The notes beneath the pieces are model-generated. The model did not search any database and was not told where the DNA came from. It saw nothing but the letters and a program-made list of their open reading frames with translations. A stretch of 64,000 nucleotides of DNA from Peteryoungia rhizophila (GTDB lineage: Bacteria; Pseudomonadota; Alphaproteobacteria; Rhizobiales; Rhizobiaceae): NCBI RefSeq assembly GCF_004912145.1, contig NZ_STGT01000001.1, positions 992,001-1,056,000 of the forward strand, written 5' to 3'. The stretch's first letter is position 1, and the number at the start of each line of letters is the position of its first letter. The position numbers were made by a program, and so were the translations under genes. This document shows, piece by piece, positions 9,074 through 18,229 of this stretch.

Positions 9074-9958
9074 ATGTCGGAAGATAGGCTGACGCTGCGG
9101 CAGAACTACTTTGGAGATGCGGCGGCATTTCAGGCGCTCGCAGATCTGCTGCACGACGTGTTTGGCATTGACATCGGTCTGCAGGACCGCCTCGGCGGAC
9201 CAGACCCGTCGTCGATGCCGTTTGGCTACTTTGACGAGGCCGGCCGCTGCATTGCCAATTTCTCGGCGTTTGCCATGCCGCTTGTCGTCGAGGGGCGCGT
9301 CGTCAAGGCTGCAGGTTTTCAATCTGGTGCCGTTCGCCCGGCGTTTCGTGGACGAGGCCTTTACCGCGACCTCATGCACCGAGCCTTTGCCTGGGCCGAC
9401 GCACAAGGGTTCGAGGCCGGCATTCTTTTAACAGACAAGCCAGATCTCTATCGCGCATTTGGTTTTCAAGTTTTCCAGCAGTTTCGGTTTAGCGGAAACT
9501 TGCCGCAAAGCTCTTCCACGGAGGTTAATACGCGGGATCTCGACTTGACGAACCCAGACGATATCGCGCTGACCTTGTCCATTCTCGCAGATCGGCAACC
9601 TGTCTCCAGTTCCCTTGCCATTGTCCGCCAATCCGAAATGTTCGTGCTCAATACTCTTTTCGATCCGGAGGTCCGGCTCAGTTATTTACCCACCCTCGAC
9701 GCCATCATTGCCTGGAAAATCTGTAGCGAGGTTATGCACATGCTCGATATCGTCGCCCGACAGATACCATCAATGTCAGAAATCCGCGCCGTCATGGGCC
9801 TGCTGCCTGATCGCGTTGACGTGTTCTTTCCGACGGATCGCCTCGGATGGATCGGAGACGCCAGACCATATGACGGATCGTGTGCCCTGATGGTTAGGGG
9901 ACTTCAGCCATCCGACATACCTACGCCCAGCATGCTGTCGCCGATGGCTGATTTTTAA
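9074..9958 (+). CDS. GNAT family N-acetyltransferase
   Basis: A 294-residue protein with an N-terminal GNAT domain. Motif A is VRPAFRGRGLYRDLM (acetyl-CoA pyrophosphate loop R-G-R-G), followed by LLTDKPDLYRAFGFQVF, the usual beta5/alpha4 region. The C-terminal 150 residues look like the extra domains of Eis-type acetyltransferases, but that is only a resemblance. Substrate unknown. The start at 9074 has GAGG eight bases upstream. The coding sequence reads more AT-rich than dut and its other neighbours, so it may be a more recent arrival. Confidence 0.82.
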   Translation: MSEDRLTLRQNYFGDAAAFQALADLLHDVFGIDIGLQDRLGGPDPSSMPFGYFDEAGRCIANFSAFAMPLVVEGRVVKAAGFQSGAVRPAFRGRGLYRDLMHRAFAWADAQGFEAGILLTDKPDLYRAFGFQVFQQFRFSGNLPQSSSTEVNTRDLDLTNPDDIALTLSILADRQPVSSSLAIVRQSEMFVLNTLFDPEVRLSYLPTLDAIIAWKICSEVMHMLDIVARQIPSMSEIRAVMGLLPDRVDVFFPTDRLGWIGDARPYDGSCALMVRGLQPSDIPTPSMLSPMADF

Positions 9959-9964
9959 TGCGGA

Positions 9965-10423
9965 TCACAGGACCGGCGGCAGGCGTCGCTTGAGTGGCGT
10001 GGACTTGACCATTGATGTATTGGTCTGCGCCCTCTCGGTGATGCGGTCGTGGACACGGTCGAGATCGGCCATATTGCGAACGGCCACCCGGCAGACGAAA
10101 CAGTCGTCACCGGTGATCTTGTCGCATTCGATGATCTCGGGCGTTTCCAGAATGATCTTTTCGACGATATGCAGCATTCCCGGCAAGGGGCGCACGCGCA
10201 TGATGGCCTGTAACGGATAGCCAAGAGCTTCCAGTGAGACTTCGGCTGCATACCCCTGCAGAACGCCGCGCTCTTCCAGACGTCGCAGCCGCTCCGAACA
10301 GGCGGGCGACGACAGGCCCGCCCGCGCGGCCAGTTCTTTCAGCGACAGACGGGCATCGTGCGCGAGCGCTTCGACGATGCTGCGGTCTGCCGCATCGAGC
10401 GCCTGAGAAAAATGAAGATTCAT
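9965..10423 (-). CDS. Lrp/AsnC family transcriptional regulator
   Basis: A 152-residue feast/famine regulator. The N-terminal winged helix-turn-helix (LDAADRSIVEALAHDARLSLKE then GLSSPACSERLRRLEE) is followed by the RAM ligand-binding domain (GYPLQAIMRVRPLPG, ITGDDCFVCRVAV). The start at 10423 has AGGAG seven bases upstream. It is divergent from the DMT exporter at 10530, and such pairs usually mean that the regulator senses an amino acid and controls the exporter. Only 106 bp separate the two starts and they contain an inverted repeat. Confidence 0.93.
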   Translation of the reverse strand: MNLHFSQALDAADRSIVEALAHDARLSLKELAARAGLSSPACSERLRRLEERGVLQGYAAEVSLEALGYPLQAIMRVRPLPGMLHIVEKIILETPEIIECDKITGDDCFVCRVAVRNMADLDRVHDRITERAQTNTSMVKSTPLKRRLPPVL

Positions 10424-10468
10424 CGCCGATCTCCTGCACATAATTCCGTCAAAAGCAGAGTACACCTA

Positions 10469-10485
10469 ATTTCCCAAAAGGAAAT
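10469..10485. promoter_or_regulatory. Inverted repeat in the Lrp/DMT divergent promoter, candidate operator
   Basis: ATTTCC-CAAAA-GGAAAT is a perfect 6-bp inverted repeat with a 5-base centre, placed 45 bp from the regulator start and 44 bp from the exporter start. Its size and AT-rich centre fit an Lrp-type site. No direct evidence of binding can be seen. Confidence 0.5.
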
Positions 10486-10529
10486 ATCGGAAGCGCGCGC
10501 TTAGACTGAGGGAAATTCGGAGATCGACC

Positions 10530-11432
10530 ATGAACCCTGTCATCAAGCGCGGAATTTTCGACATGACCCTCGCCATGGTCATGTCCGGCACGATCGGCTG
10601 GTTCGTGCTACAATCGGGCCAAAGCCCTTACAATGTGGTCTTCTTCCGCTGCCTGATCGGCGCTCCGGTTCTCGCCTTGCTCTGCTATCACCTGAAGGCC
10701 TTTTCCAATTCAGGTCTCGATGCGAAGCGGATCCTCATCGCGGCCGGTGGCGGTGTGGCGCTGGTGATGAACTGGCTGTTGCTGTTTTCGGCCTATCCGC
10801 TGGCCTCGATCTCTGTGACCACGATCGTCTACAATTTTCAGCCGTTCATGCTCGTCGGTCTCGGTGCCCTTTTCCTTGGGGAGCGCGTGAGCGGTACCAA
10901 ACTCGGCTGGATGGGTCTTGCCTTTACCGGAATGCTGGCGATGACCCTGAGCGGTGCACCCATCGGCGGACAAGCGGGCCTTGGATATGTCACTGGAATC
11001 CTTCTCTCGCTTGGGGCCGCCTTCTGCTATGCGGTGGCCGCCTTTGTCACCCGGCAGCTGCGCGGCACGTCACCCTATGTCATCGCCCTGATCCAGGTCC
11101 TTACCGGCATCGTCATCCTGCTGCCCTTCGCCGATTTCAACGCCCTGCCGAGTTCCCCGCAGAGCTGGGCGATGGTGGCGACCATCGGTGTGGTTCACAC
11201 CGGAGCCATGTATGCCTTCCTCTATTCGGCGATCCAGAAGCTGCCGGTGATAATGACGGGCACCTTGTCCTTCCTCTACCCTGTCGTCGCCATCGTGGTG
11301 GATATGCTGGCCTATGGCCATGTGTTGACGCCCGGGCAGGCACTGGGCGGCGCGGCGATCCTGCTTGCCGCCGTGGGCACGACCCTCAACCTCACGCCCC
11401 GACATCTCCTGCCCAGACACCGAAAGGCCTGA
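10530..11432 (+). CDS. EamA/DMT family transporter
   Basis: A 300-residue inner-membrane protein with two EamA repeats and about ten transmembrane helices. The N-terminal half includes PYNVVFFRCLIGAPVLALL and the second half GAAFCYAVAAFVTRQL through FLYPVVAIVVDMLAYG. Family members export amino acids or related metabolites. Because an Lrp/AsnC regulator is divergent next door, an amino-acid substrate is likely, though not proven. The ATG follows GGAG. The NIPSNAP gene begins one base after the stop, so the two are one transcript. Confidence 0.9.
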   Translation: MNPVIKRGIFDMTLAMVMSGTIGWFVLQSGQSPYNVVFFRCLIGAPVLALLCYHLKAFSNSGLDAKRILIAAGGGVALVMNWLLLFSAYPLASISVTTIVYNFQPFMLVGLGALFLGERVSGTKLGWMGLAFTGMLAMTLSGAPIGGQAGLGYVTGILLSLGAAFCYAVAAFVTRQLRGTSPYVIALIQVLTGIVILLPFADFNALPSSPQSWAMVATIGVVHTGAMYAFLYSAIQKLPVIMTGTLSFLYPVVAIVVDMLAYGHVLTPGQALGGAAILLAAVGTTLNLTPRHLLPRHRKA

Positions 11433-11433
11433 C

Positions 11434-11736
11434 ATGATCACCTGCAGCCTGCGTTACGAGATCGATCCCTACAAGCTGAAGGAATTCGAGCACTATGCGG
11501 CTCTCTGGATCCCGCTGGTCAACCGGCTGGGCGGCACCCATCATGGCTATTTCCTGCCGCATGAGGGTGCAAACGACATCGCGCTCGCGCTGTTCAGCTT
11601 TCCCTCGCTCGCAGCCTATGAGGACTATCGCGCGGCGATGGCGGCGGATGCCGAGTGTCAGGCGGCCTTCGCCTATGCCGAGGAGACCCGCTGCATCCTG
11701 CGCTATGAGCGTAGCTTCATGCGGCCGATGTTCTGA
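11434..11736 (+). CDS. NIPSNAP family protein
   Basis: A 100-residue ferredoxin-like alpha/beta protein of the NIPSNAP/dimeric barrel type. It starts MITCSLRYEIDPYKLKEFE and contains LVNRLGGTHHGYFLPHEGAN and FPSLAAYEDYR, typical of the family. Function of bacterial NIPSNAPs is largely unknown. It is tightly coupled to the upstream DMT exporter (1 bp gap, GAAAGG as ribosome-binding site), which suggests a shared substrate pathway or regulation by the same Lrp protein. Confidence 0.85.
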   Translation: MITCSLRYEIDPYKLKEFEHYAALWIPLVNRLGGTHHGYFLPHEGANDIALALFSFPSLAAYEDYRAAMAADAECQAAFAYAEETRCILRYERSFMRPMF

Positions 11737-11739
11737 TCA

Positions 11740-12372
11740 TCACCTCTGCCCCTCCATCACCATGCGGAGCGCCAAAGCCGCCAGCACCGTGCCCATAAGC
11801 CAGCGCTGGACCACCATCCAGAGAGGGCGTCCGGCGAGGAAGAGGGCTATGGAACCGGCAGAGAGCGCGATGAGGCCGTTGACCGTGACGCTGATCACCA
11901 CCTGGGTGAAGCCTAGCGCCAGAGACTGCAGGAGCACGCTTCCGGCGGCCGGATCGATGAATTGCGGCAGCAGCGAGAGATAGAGCACGGCGACTTTCGG
12001 GTTGAGCAGGCTGGTGACGAAGCCCATCAGGAAGAGCTTTCGATTGCTGTCTGCGGGTAAGTCGCGGACCTGGAAGGGCGAGCGGCCGCCGGGCTTCAGC
12101 GCCTGCCAGGCGAGCCAAGCGAGATAGAGCGCGCCGGCAAACTTGAGCAGATCATAGGCGAAGGGGACGGCGAAGAGCAGGACCGTGATCCCGAGCGCGG
12201 TCAACAGCACATAGACGACAAAGCCGAGCGCCACACCGCCGAGCGAGACCAGCCCCGCCATGGGTCCCTGGCAGATGGAGCGTGAGACGAGATAGATCAT
12301 GTTCGGCCCCGGTGTCAGCACCATGCCGAGGCAGATCAGCGCGAAGGCGAGAAGCATGGGGAGGCTGGGCAC
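11740..12372 (-). CDS. LysE/RhtB family amino-acid exporter (copy 1)
   Basis: A 210-residue inner-membrane protein with about six helices. The family signature LTPGPNMIYLVSRS is near residue 20, and NPKVAVLYLSLLPQF is the usual second motif. It likely exports amino acids or homoserine-lactone-like compounds. Start is a GTG at 12372 with AAGGAAA nine bases upstream. It is convergent with the NIPSNAP gene and divergent from a second LysE-family gene. Confidence 0.92.
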   Translation of the reverse strand: MPSLPMLLAFALICLGMVLTPGPNMIYLVSRSICQGPMAGLVSLGGVALGFVVYVLLTALGITVLLFAVPFAYDLLKFAGALYLAWLAWQALKPGGRSPFQVRDLPADSNRKLFLMGFVTSLLNPKVAVLYLSLLPQFIDPAAGSVLLQSLALGFTQVVISVTVNGLIALSAGSIALFLAGRPLWMVVQRWLMGTVLAALALRMVMEGQR

Positions 12373-12495
12373 GGGCGTTGTTTCCTTGAAAGGATCATGC
12401 CTCCTAACCGCAGTCGGCTACGCATCGCAATTCCGATCGTGTCACCGTTGCAAGTCTCTCAGCCCGAGATTAGGAATGTGGACTGGAGGACGCCC

Positions 12496-13113
12496 ATGAC
12501 CCTGACGACCATCATCGCCTATTGCGGCGCTCTCTTCATCGCGGCTGCCATTCCGGGGCCGGGCATGACCGCCATTGTCGCGCGCGCGCTGGGTTCGGGC
12601 TTCAGGCCGACCTTCTTCATGGGGCTGGGGCTGATCCTCGGCGATATCGTCTACCTGACCGCCGTGATCCTCGGGCTCTCAGTGCTGGCCAAGACCTTCG
12701 CCACGCCATTCCTGATCCTGAAATTCCTCGGGGCTGCCTATCTCATCTATGTCGCCTGGAAGCTCTGGACATCAGGACTGCTGCCGCAGGACATCAAGGC
12801 GGAAAAGGCGATGCGACCTGCACTGTCCTTCCTGTCCGGCCTGCTGGTGACGCTCGGCAATCCGAAGACCATGCTGTTTTACGTCGCGCTGGTGCCGACA
12901 CTCATTCCGCTCGAGGCGATCGGGCTTGCGGACTATGTGCTGCTGGTGGGGCTGACTTTCATCGTACTGATGGCAGTGCTTTTGCCCTATATCCTGCTTG
13001 CGGCCCAGGCGCGTGGACTGCTCAAGCGCCCAGAGGCGCTCAAGATCCTGAACCGCAGCGCAGCGGGCATCCTCGCCGGCACGGCGGCCTATATTGCAGC
13101 CCGCGCCGCCTGA
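12496..13113 (+). CDS. LysE family exporter (copy 2)
   Basis: A 205-residue LysE-family transporter, with [18 protein letters not shown] near the N-terminus and [17 protein letters not shown] mid-protein. It is divergent from copy 1 at 12372 and shares the 123-bp promoter region, but the proteins differ widely, so this is not a recent duplication. The ATG at 12496 has GGAGGA five bases upstream; a longer in-frame start at 12397 lies in the promoter and is not favoured. No regulator gene is attached. Confidence 0.92.
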   Translation: MTLTTIIAYCGALFIAAAIPGPGMTAIVARALGSGFRPTFFMGLGLILGDIVYLTAVILGLSVLAKTFATPFLILKFLGAAYLIYVAWKLWTSGLLPQDIKAEKAMRPALSFLSGLLVTLGNPKTMLFYVALVPTLIPLEAIGLADYVLLVGLTFIVLMAVLLPYILLAAQARGLLKRPEALKILNRSAAGILAGTAAYIAARAA

Positions 13114-13286
13114 GTTTGCAGGGCATGCAACAATCCGGCCGCGGGCGCTTTTCTTCTGAGTGGTCAAGAACGAGCCGGCGGCGGAACAGATTTTTCCAAG
13201 GATGCTGCTCGCCGCGGCATGGCTATGCTGGAATGCACCGGACGCCGGGCGTAAGCTCGCCCAAACAAATCATAAGGGAGAAACAC

Positions 13287-14255
13287 ATGACTGAGCAAAA
13301 GAAACCCGGTCGCGGACGCGTCTACGGCTCGATCACCGAGACGATCGGCGATACCCCGATCGTGCGCCTCGACAAACTTGCCAAGGAAAAGGGTGTGAAG
13401 GCGCATCTGCTGGCCAAGCTCGAATTCTTCAACCCGATCGCTTCGGTCAAGGACCGGATTGGCGTGGCGATGATCGAAAGCCTGGAAGCCCAGGGCAAGA
13501 TCGTGGCCGGGAAGACTATCCTGATCGAGCCGACTTCGGGCAATACCGGCATCGCGCTCGCCTTCGCAGCCGCTGCCAAGGGCTATCGCCTGATCCTGAC
13601 CATGCCCGAGACCATGTCGATCGAGCGGCGCAAGATGCTGGCGCTTCTTGGAGCTGAACTCGTGCTGACTGAGGGCGCCAAGGGCATGAAGGGCGCGATC
13701 GCCAAGGCCCAGGAACTGGCGGAAACGACGCCGGACGCGGTCATACCGCAGCAGTTCGAGAACCCGGCCAATCCGGAAATCCATCGCAAGACAACGGCCG
13801 AGGAAATCTGGAACGACACCGAGGGCACGATCGACTTTCTCGTGTCCGGCATCGGCACGGGCGGCACGATCACCGGTACCGGCCAGGTGCTGAAGAGCCG
13901 CAAACCCGGCGTGAAGATCATTGCGGTGGAGCCGGCCGACAGCCCGGTTCTGTCCGGCGGCAATCCCGGACCGCACAAGATCCAGGGGATCGGCGCGGGA
14001 TTTGCGCCAGCCATCCTCGACACCGGTGTCTATGACGAAGTGATCACAGTGACCAATGACGAAGCCTTCGAAAACGCACGGCTCGTGGCTCGGCTCGAAG
14101 GCGTTCCGGTCGGCATCTCCTCGGGTGCAGCACTCGCTGCCGCAATCAAGCTCGGCCAGCGGGAAGAAAATGCCGGGAAGACGATCGTCGTGATCATCCC
14201 GTCGTTTGCCGAACGCTATCTTTCGACCGCACTATTCGCCGGCCTCGGCGAATAA
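13287..14255 (+). CDS. cysK: Cysteine synthase A
   Basis: A 322-residue PLP enzyme that makes L-cysteine from O-acetylserine and sulfide. The PLP lysine is K55 in [21 protein letters not shown] is the substrate loop, [12 protein letters not shown] binds the PLP phosphate, and [12 protein letters not shown] is near the C-terminus. Length and motifs match CysK rather than CysM. AAGGGAG is six bases before the ATG; the frame stays open far upstream but that part overlaps the LysE gene in another frame and is not coding. Stands alone between an exporter and a sensor kinase. Confidence 0.96.
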   Translation: MTEQKKPGRGRVYGSITETIGDTPIVRLDKLAKEKGVKAHLLAKLEFFNPIASVKDRIGVAMIESLEAQGKIVAGKTILIEPTSGNTGIALAFAAAAKGYRLILTMPETMSIERRKMLALLGAELVLTEGAKGMKGAIAKAQELAETTPDAVIPQQFENPANPEIHRKTTAEEIWNDTEGTIDFLVSGIGTGGTITGTGQVLKSRKPGVKIIAVEPADSPVLSGGNPGPHKIQGIGAGFAPAILDTGVYDEVITVTNDEAFENARLVARLEGVPVGISSGAALAAAIKLGQREENAGKTIVVIIPSFAERYLSTALFAGLGE

Positions 14256-14264
14256 ACCATCTGA

Positions 14265-14293
14265 GGGAGCGCTGGCATCCGTCTGGCGCTCCC
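14265..14293 (+). terminator. Stem-loop after cysK
   Basis: An 8-bp perfect stem GGGAGCGC/GCGCTCCC with a 13-base loop starts 10 bases after the cysK stop. No T run follows, so it may be a weak terminator or an mRNA 3'-end stabiliser. Confidence 0.5.
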
Positions 14294-14378
14294 GTCAGGA
14301 TTGCGGCGGATAGCTTCCCCGGCTAGATTGCCGCTCGACAAGTCGACTGCATTTTCTTCAGTGCATCTCCGGGGGCTC

Positions 14379-15431
14379 ATGCGCGCATTTCTCCATCGCC
14401 TCCCTGCCTTCGCCTCCGTGCAAGAGCCGCTTTCACCCAGCGGCCGGATCGGCACCTATGTGGCGAGCATCATGGTCTTCGCCATTGCCCTTGCCATCCG
14501 GGCCTGGTTCGATCCCGTTCTGCCGGCCGGCTTTCCCTTCCTGACATTCTTCCCGGCCGTGATCATCTGCGGCTTTGTCTTCGGACTGCGCCAAGGCCTT
14601 CTCGTCGCGGTCCTTTCCGGCTTGTCGGCCTGGTACTTCTTCATCAGCCCGGGCCGTTTCGACTTCACCATCGGAACCCTGCTTGCCATGGGGCTCTATC
14701 TCTTCGTGGTCGCGACCGACCTGACCCTGGTCTATCTGATCACGCGGGCCTATCGTCAGGAGATTAACACCCGCGAGGAAATCCAGCGGCTCGCCGAGCA
14801 GCAGGAGGTCATGGCGCAGGAACTCGACCATCGGCTCAAGAATATCTTCGCCACCATCAATGCGATCATCAGCCTCTCCCTCAAGAATGCCTCCAGCGCG
14901 GATGAACTCGCCGCCCGACTGCGCGACCGGCTGACCGCGCTCGGCCGCTCCAACCTCTTGTTGCGGGGCCTGCGCGAAGGCGAGGACGCCTCGCTGCAGA
15001 GTGTCGTCTTCCGGGCGCTCGAACCCTTCGCCATCGTCGGCACGGCCCGCTTTTCGTCCGACGGCCCGCGCGTCCCGATTGGCGGCCAGACCGTCGTCGT
15101 GCTGAGCCTGATCCTGCACGAGCTTGGAACCAATGCCGCGAAATACGGCGCTCTCAGTGTTCCGGGCGGTCATGTCGCCCTCAACTGGTCGATCGAGGCG
15201 TCTGCGGATACCGGCGAGCAATTGGTCGTCATCTGGCGCGAAAGCGGCGGGCCAGTACCCACCCCGCCGCTTGCCGGCGCGGGCGGCTTTGGCTCCACCC
15301 TGATGAAGCGCGTGATCGCCGGCGTGCGCGGACAGACGGAGATGACCTATCCGGAAACGGGAGCGATGATCCGCATGACACTGCCGGTCGACATGTTGCG
15401 CCCGACAGAAGAGCCAACTGCCGAGCATTGA
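14379..15431 (+). CDS. HWE-family sensor histidine kinase with DUF4118 membrane domain
   Basis: A 350-residue inner-membrane kinase. Residues about 25-120 form a DUF4118-type domain with four hydrophobic segments (FPFLTFFPAVIICGFVFGL, GLLVAVLSGLSAWYF and others). The phosphoacceptor is H151 in ELDHRLKNIFATINAI. The N-box is LILHELGTNAAKYGALS, the WRE motif is in VIWRESGGP, and GGFGSTLMKR is the nucleotide G region; these are HWE traits. HWE kinases often feed PhyR/EcfG stress signalling or single-domain regulators, but no partner is adjacent, so it is an orphan. The start at 14379 is my best guess; GTG 14361 and TTG 14301 are alternatives. Confidence 0.9.
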   Translation: MRAFLHRLPAFASVQEPLSPSGRIGTYVASIMVFAIALAIRAWFDPVLPAGFPFLTFFPAVIICGFVFGLRQGLLVAVLSGLSAWYFFISPGRFDFTIGTLLAMGLYLFVVATDLTLVYLITRAYRQEINTREEIQRLAEQQEVMAQELDHRLKNIFATINAIISLSLKNASSADELAARLRDRLTALGRSNLLLRGLREGEDASLQSVVFRALEPFAIVGTARFSSDGPRVPIGGQTVVVLSLILHELGTNAAKYGALSVPGGHVALNWSIEASADTGEQLVVIWRESGGPVPTPPLAGAGGFGSTLMKRVIAGVRGQTEMTYPETGAMIRMTLPVDMLRPTEEPTAEH

Positions 15432-15462
15432 GGATCTCGCGCCGCCCTCCCCGTCTCCGATA

Positions 15463-16992
15463 TCATGCTGCCGCCGCGAGCCTCTCGGACGCGATGCGGT
15501 AGGAGATGGCCTCGGCCAGGTGGATGCGCCCCAGGATTTCGGCGCCGTCCAGGTCGGCCAACGTCCGGGCCACCTTCAAGACCCTGTGGTATCCGCGCGC
15601 CGAAAAGCGGAACTTGTCGGCCGCATCGCGCAAGAGCTGCAGCCCAGAGGCATCCGGTTCGGCCAGGGTCTCGATCAGCGCCGTCGAGCATCGGGCATTG
15701 GTGCTGAATGGGAGGCCGAGTCTCTCGAAACGGTCCCGTTGGCGGGCGCGGGCGGCAGCGACGCGTTTGGCGACCTCGGCGCTGCTCTCGGCGGTTCGAG
15801 GGCGAATGAGATCGGTTGCGGAAACCGCGGGGACGTCGATCCGGATGTCGATCCGGTCCATCAGAGGCCCGGAGATCCGGCCCTGGTATTCGGTCTGGCA
15901 ACGCAAGCCGCGGGCGCAGACATGGCCGGGCTCGCCCGCCATGCCGCAGCGGCAGGGGTTCATCGCCGCCACCAGCTGGAAATGGGAGGGATACGCAACA
16001 CGGTGGTTTGCGCGCGCGATGATGCATTCACCGCTCTCGAGCGGCTGGCGCAGGGCATTGAGCACGGGCGGCGAGAATTCCGGCAGCTCGTCGAGGAAGA
16101 GGATGCCGTGATGGGCAAGCGAAGCTTCCCCCGGCTTCGCCCTCAGCCCCCCACCGACCAAGGCCGCCATGGTGGCCGAGTGGTGGGGTGTGCGGAATGG
16201 CCGGCGGTCGGAGAGCTTGCCGCCCGAGAGCTGGCCCGCAATGGAATGGATCATCGACACTTCGAGAAGTTCAGTGGGCGACAGTGGCGGAAGGATGGAG
16301 GGCAGTCGCGCTGCGAGCATCGACTTGCCCGAACCCGGCGGGCCAACAAAGAGCAGATTATGACCGCCGGCTGCCGCCACCTCCAGCGCCCGCTTGGCGC
16401 TTTCCTGTCCCTTGATGTCGGCAAGGTCCGGCAGATTGGCGGCGGGGGCCCGCACCGAGGGTTCCGGCCGGGAGAGCACCTGCGTTCCGCGAAAATGGTT
16501 GGCCAGCGCGATCAGGCTGCGCGGAGCGAGGATGTCGATTTCGCTGCCGGCCCAGGCGGCTTCCGCGCCGCTGTCGCCGGGGCAGATCAGCCCCTTGTCC
16601 ATGGCGTTGGCGCTGATCGCTGCCGGCAGGGCACCTGCGATCGGCGCGATGGTGCCATCGAGATTGAGCTCGCCGATGACCAGATAGCCAGACAGGGCAT
16701 CGCCCGGGATCGCGCCAAGAGCCGCCATGAGGCCAAGCGCGATGGGCAGATCGAAATGCGAACCTTCCTTGGGCAAATCAGCCGGCGCCAGATTAACGGT
16801 CACCCGCTTGGCCGGCAGGGCGAGGCCTGAGGCGTGCAGCGCCGCCTGGACACGTTCGCGGCTCTCGGCGACCGCCTTGTCGGGCAGACCGACGATCTGC
16901 ATGCCGGTCTTACCCGGAGCGACCATGACCTGAACCTCGACGGGCACGCCTTCAATGCCCTGGAATGCCACCGTACTGATACGCGCCACCAT
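15463..16992 (-). CDS. comM: YifB/ComM family Mg-chelatase-like AAA ATPase
   Basis: A 509-residue protein with an N-terminal Lon-protease-S16-like domain (MVARISTVAFQGIEG through the NLAPADLPKEGSHFDLPIALG segment), a central MgI chelatase-type AAA+ domain with Walker A VGPPGSGKSMLAARLPS, and a C-terminal helical domain. In naturally competent bacteria ComM is a hexameric helicase that extends branch migration during transformation; in most others the role is unproven. The start at 16992 has GAGGGCGGG upstream and the family N-terminus; a longer in-frame start at 17079 is less likely. Confidence 0.94.
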   Translation of the reverse strand: MVARISTVAFQGIEGVPVEVQVMVAPGKTGMQIVGLPDKAVAESRERVQAALHASGLALPAKRVTVNLAPADLPKEGSHFDLPIALGLMAALGAIPGDALSGYLVIGELNLDGTIAPIAGALPAAISANAMDKGLICPGDSGAEAAWAGSEIDILAPRSLIALANHFRGTQVLSRPEPSVRAPAANLPDLADIKGQESAKRALEVAAAGGHNLLFVGPPGSGKSMLAARLPSILPPLSPTELLEVSMIHSIAGQLSGGKLSDRRPFRTPHHSATMAALVGGGLRAKPGEASLAHHGILFLDELPEFSPPVLNALRQPLESGECIIARANHRVAYPSHFQLVAAMNPCRCGMAGEPGHVCARGLRCQTEYQGRISGPLMDRIDIRIDVPAVSATDLIRPRTAESSAEVAKRVAAARARQRDRFERLGLPFSTNARCSTALIETLAEPDASGLQLLRDAADKFRFSARGYHRVLKVARTLADLDGAEILGRIHLAEAISYRIASERLAAAA

Positions 16993-17185
16993 TGCCCGCC
17001 CTCGCCGATCGACCTGAAGTCGCCAATGCAACTTCATATTGCGTGTGGCGACGGGAACAATCTCGCATAAGGCGATCAAAAGCGCAAGAACATTTGCGGA
17101 ACATCCGAATCTTCAGATAGGTGCACGGTTGCACCGTGTTGCGCTGTCGGAACAAGCCGGGAACTTCCAGAAGGGATTCAGTCGG

Positions 17186-18133
17186 TTAGGCGCGCTTGCG
17201 TTCGATCGCATCCCAAAGGAGGGCCGCGATATCGGCGCCGCCGAACTTCTTCACTTCCCGCAATCCGGTCGGCGAGGTGACGTTGATCTCGGTCATGTAG
17301 TCGCCGATCACATCGATGCCGACGAGCAGGAAGCCGCGTTCGCGAAGCGCTGGGCCGATGCGCGCGCAGATTTCCCGCTCGCGTGCCGTCAGTTCGGTCG
17401 GCTCCGGCTTTCCGCCGGCATGCATGTTGGAGCGGGCGTCGTGTTCGGCGGGGACGCGGTTGATCGCGCCGACGGGCTCGCCATCGACGAGGATGATGCG
17501 CTTGTCGCCCTTGCGCACGGCCGGCAGGTACCCCTGCGCGATGAAGGGTTCGCGGAACATCTGACCGAACATCTCCATCAGCGAGGAAAAGTTGCGGTCG
17601 TCGCGGGTCGAGTGGAAGACGCCAGCGCCGCCATTGCCGTAAAGCGGCTTCAGGATGATATCGCCCTGCTCTTCCCGGAACCGGGCGATCTCGGCCGGAT
17701 CTCTTGTGATCAGCGTCGGCGGCATCAGGTCGGCGAATTCCGTGACGAAGATCTTTTCCGGCGAATTGCGCACCCAGGCCGGGTCGTTGACGACGAGCGT
17801 CTTCGGGTGAATGCGCTCGAGAAGATGGGTGGCGGTGATATAGGCCATGTCGAAGGGCGGGTCCTGGCGCAGCAGGATTACATCCATGGTCGAGAGATCC
17901 ACACGCTCGGGCGCGCCGAGGGTGAAATGGTCGCCTTTGATGTCGCGCAGTTCCATGGGTTCCACGGTCGCATAGACATGGCCGTCGCGCATGGAGAGCC
18001 GGTCGGGCGTGTAGTGGAAGAGCTTGTAGCCGCGCGCCTGGGCCTCCAGGCTCATGGCGAAGGTCGAGTCGCCCGCGATGTTGATCGTGGATACGTGGTC
18101 CATCTGGACCGCGACATTGGTGATCTTCGCCAT
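17186..18133 (-). CDS. gshB: Glutathione synthetase
   Basis: A 315-residue ATP-grasp ligase that joins gamma-glutamylcysteine and glycine. [47 protein letters not shown] (ATP-grasp loop) and [12 protein letters not shown] are all diagnostic of bacterial GshB. Length matches the family. It starts [14 protein letters not shown]. In many alphaproteobacteria gshB follows rsmI and yraN closely; here a cupin gene and the ugp operon lie between them. Confidence 0.97.
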   Translation of the reverse strand: MAKITNVAVQMDHVSTINIAGDSTFAMSLEAQARGYKLFHYTPDRLSMRDGHVYATVEPMELRDIKGDHFTLGAPERVDLSTMDVILLRQDPPFDMAYITATHLLERIHPKTLVVNDPAWVRNSPEKIFVTEFADLMPPTLITRDPAEIARFREEQGDIILKPLYGNGGAGVFHSTRDDRNFSSLMEMFGQMFREPFIAQGYLPAVRKGDKRIILVDGEPVGAINRVPAEHDARSNMHAGGKPEPTELTAREREICARIGPALRERGFLLVGIDVIGDYMTEINVTSPTGLREVKKFGGADIAALLWDAIERKRA

Positions 18134-18229
18134 ATGGATTGTCCCCGTTCGAAAGTACCGGAGATTTAGGCCGTGCGACGGGGGATAGCAACGCCGCGCG
18201 GCCTCAATTTTGCTGAAGGTCGCTTCAGG

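Noticed and set aside
12522..13286. In-frame upstream extension of cysK, giving 577 codons
   Set aside because: It overlaps the LysE gene in a different frame and shows no family similarity; the cysK start at 13287 has a good ribosome-binding site.
17120..17135. GGTGCA/TGCACC small stem between comM and gshB
   Set aside because: Only six base pairs, with no T run or conserved context. It is not convincing as a terminator or operator.
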